NCBI RefSeq assembly: GCF_001039355.2
Contig: NW_019773748.1
Span: 464,612-528,611, forward strand
DNA from: Lingula anatina
Lineage: Eukaryota > Brachiopoda > Lingulata > Lingulida > Lingulidae
Reading direction: 5' to 3'
DNA: 64,000 nt
In this document: positions 61,893 through 64,000 of the stretch, one piece after another
Layout of the letters: the number at the start of each line of letters is the position of its first letter
How positions within the stretch are numbered: the first letter of the stretch is position 1
Notes under the pieces: generated by a model
Told to the model about the DNA's origin: nothing
The model's database searches: none
Seen by the model: the letters and a program-made list of their open reading frames with translations, nothing else
Program-made: the position numbers and the translations under genes

Positions 61893-62168
61893 CATAACAT
61901 GTGAGATGGGCACAGACGCGGATTTTTCTTGTGCACGTATGTGTGCATCTTTTTCAGGAATTTGTTCACAGTCGGTGTAGTGTTATTTATGTCGTTTTGT
62001 TTGACGAATGAAACGGATGACCACGAGTAAGGTAAAGATCCCTTTTTTATCATGCAGAAAGCTGTTAAAACGCTAGTTTGAAATTGTTCTCGGGTTTTTT
62101 TATCGGCAAGAAGAGGGGCACTGTTCAAAATATTCTTTAAAAAATTATTTTCGTCCAATATGTCTACA
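61893..62168 (-). CDS. Unassigned coding-like segment (candidate exon)
   Basis: Minus strand. After a pyrimidine-rich tract and tag at about 62170, an open frame of about 90 codons reads LDENNFLKNILNSAPLLADK ... LTAFCMIKKGSLPYSWSSVS ... TPTVNKFLKKMHTY and ends at a stop near 61893. Composition and lack of low complexity look protein-like, but I do not recognise the family. There is no ATG at its start, so it would be an internal or terminal exon, or a transposon fragment. Copy D of the MITE lies just downstream. Confidence 0.35.
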
Positions 62169-62199
62169 TAATATGAAAAAAATATATATATTACTAAAG

Positions 62200-64000
62200 A
62201 ATTGAGGGACTGCAGTTAGGAAAAAGTTAGGCTTCACAGGCTGTAAACATATACATACGCAGATAAAGAACACTGGATGTGGTCGTATCCGCCATCTTGA
62301 AAATAAAGTTGTAGGATTCTGGCAAATTTGTAAGTTTTTGGAATAATTGTGAGAGTGACATGATGTATCGAGTATACATACAGAAAACATATTACTTCTG
62401 CAATACTTTTGGGTGAAAAGTTTGTCAAAATATTTTTAAAATGGCGATAAATAGCCGTGACATGAGACGCGTTCAGTGACATCCGAGTTTGATGTCAGCA
62501 CACGCTATTAACACAACGTTCGGGGTTTTTCAGTTAACGGATATTTGTATGGTTAAAACATGTTAATGTTAGCTTTTATTTACACCCAAATATATGTAGC
62601 GTGCATTGGGCTATGCTGTTCAGATTGTCACGCAGCTGTTTTAACAAACGAACCAGACTTATATTGAACTTTGTAAATTCGGACATTGGTCACGTGGTTT
62701 AGACCCAAATTTATGCCCATTTGAATTTGCACGTTTTGAGTATTTTTAAGGGAAAATGACGAATTGACAGCTTGTTTTTCGTGAAAGACTAGTCTGAAAG
62801 GGTGCACTGGTGTACAAATGAACTTCAGTGTAACAGCTGGTCTCTGTTTTTTTTACTCCTCTATCGTGGCACTTTTTAGCTCACCAGCCTCGTTGTGGGA
62901 ATGGAATATAACAGGCGTGTGTGTTTAGACAGTTTTGAATTTGTTTTTATATTTTCAAAGGGAATGTCAGTTGGAAATAACAATTTGGATTTTTTTCTAG
63001 CCAGGTCTGAATTTGCTTCTTTCTTATAGAAAGTTTTATATGACCAGGGCTGTGCCGGTTCTATTAAATCAGCACTTCCTTTGTATACATCTATGTCACG
63101 AAGACCTTGTTATATTTACCACTTTGTTATTGGGCACAAGCATTCTTTCGTTACAATTGTTGATGATATCCTACTCTGTAATTAGAACTGATTAGATGCA
63201 CACCTTATCATGGTTGCAATTTCTCTGGGCGATCCTTGCTATGTCTAAAACACTATACCTGTGATTTAATTGTCTGACTGTTTTTATACCTGTAAAATTT
63301 ACCTGGTCAGGTAAAATGGCATGTCCAGACAGGGGACATTATAAGCTATCTGAAACATAGGCTGTGATACTTGTAGAAAATTGTCTCGTTAAATTTTCGA
63401 ATGATCATGCACACAATGGGAAAATGTACAGTTATTATCTTTACTCTTTTCAGGTCTGTTGTGGCGAATGAACATGGGGAGAAGAAAAGGTCACCGTCTT
63501 CTGTTGCTACTCCAGGCAGACAGAGGTTGCTGCTATCACAAAGAGATACGGCATAGAATTTTAAATTGAAATAAACTAATTAAATCCATCCATTGCAACT
63601 TAGACTGCTTTCTGACATTTAATCCTTATTATACAGTTGAAATCTCCATCAAAATCCTATAATACTGCTACATGTACAAGCAAATAAATAAGGTACAGGA
63701 ATCAAATAATATCCATAATACAGGGGCTGATCCAGATATATTTTCTGACAGTCTTCCAAATTATCTTTGCATCCATCCTCCATTTTTAACATCTTACGAC
63801 AAAAAATAATTTATCGTCAATGGAAACTTGAAAATCTGACCGTCTTCCGAAAAACCCAGAAGACTGCCTCAATCTGCCCCTGATAATACACAGACAATTT
63901 AAAGGTATATGACATTAAGATAAAAAAATGGTATGCTTCCTACTAAATAATAACAACACATTTTTGATCACAGAAAAAATGTCCTGTGTGCGCACTTTTC
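62200..64000. other. Right-hand region with at most one candidate terminal exon
   Basis: Mostly without signal. On the plus strand a strong acceptor (ttactcttttcag, 63441-63453) is followed by an open stretch SVVANEHGEKKRSPSSVATP ... ending at a stop (63554-63556), with AATAAA about 15 bases later. This could be the last exon of a plus-strand gene; no family is recognised. Confidence 0.3.

Noticed and set aside
1-64000. CRISPR array, operons, bacterial promoters or terminators
   Set aside because: The sequence is eukaryotic with spliced genes; repeats found are microsatellites, tandem duplications and transposons, with no regularly spaced repeat-spacer array.
1-64000. tRNA or rRNA genes
   Set aside because: No cloverleaf with A/B box spacing or conserved ribosomal segment was recognised by eye; a covariance-model search would be needed to exclude degraded copies.

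Overview
The window is eukaryotic nuclear DNA from an animal, most likely a marine invertebrate. The evidence is multi-exon genes with GT/AG introns of about 0.2-2.6 kb, AT-rich non-coding sequence, (TA)n microsatellites, and a retroelement mix (DIRS, Gypsy, several LINEs, Tc1-type relics). The phylum cannot be fixed from this sequence alone. One run of 613 Ns (34870-35482) and four single Ns (4430, 7762, 22493, 52271) show a draft, heterozygous assembly.

Layout: (1) 0-9.3 kb, minus strand: a complete eight-exon PIPOX-like peroxisomal sarcosine/L-pipecolate oxidase (4921-9303, 391 aa, ending in a SKL peroxisomal signal). The first exon of a second, tandem PIPOX-like gene lies at 394-516 and runs off the left edge. 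An extra copy of the last two PIPOX exons (1761-2527) sits in a duplicated block that looks like an unmerged second haplotype and carries two transposon insertions. (2) 13.55-21.28 kb, plus strand: a complete half-size ABC transporter of subfamily B (823 aa). It carries two tandem alternative versions of one 136-nt membrane exon with identical phase, apparently mutually exclusive. (3) 22-25 kb: two decayed Tc1-type transposases. (4) 26.29-31.06 kb, minus strand: gamma-glutamyltransferase, eleven exons recovered; the first coding exon was not found. (5) 31.4-41.7 kb: transposon-rich, with a DIRS element, an assembly gap, a LINE, and a Gypsy-type element split by a GC-rich insertion. (6) 41.8-52 kb: repeats, including a nest of insertions at 44.4-50.4 kb and an unusual Cys/His-rich reading frame at 51.4-51.9 kb. 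(7) 52.7-55.8 kb, minus strand: two exons of a guanylate-binding-protein-like gene. (8) 56-64 kb: MITE-like repeats, a second copy of the 47-kb repeat, a LINE at 60.5-61.5 kb, and two unassigned coding-like pieces.

The host genes do not form a functional unit; they encode separate activities (peroxisomal amine oxidation, membrane export, glutathione breakdown, GTPase-type immunity). The most notable biology is the exon pair in the ABC transporter. It would swap the third and fourth core transmembrane segments, in the part of such proteins that contacts substrate, while leaving the rest of the protein unchanged.
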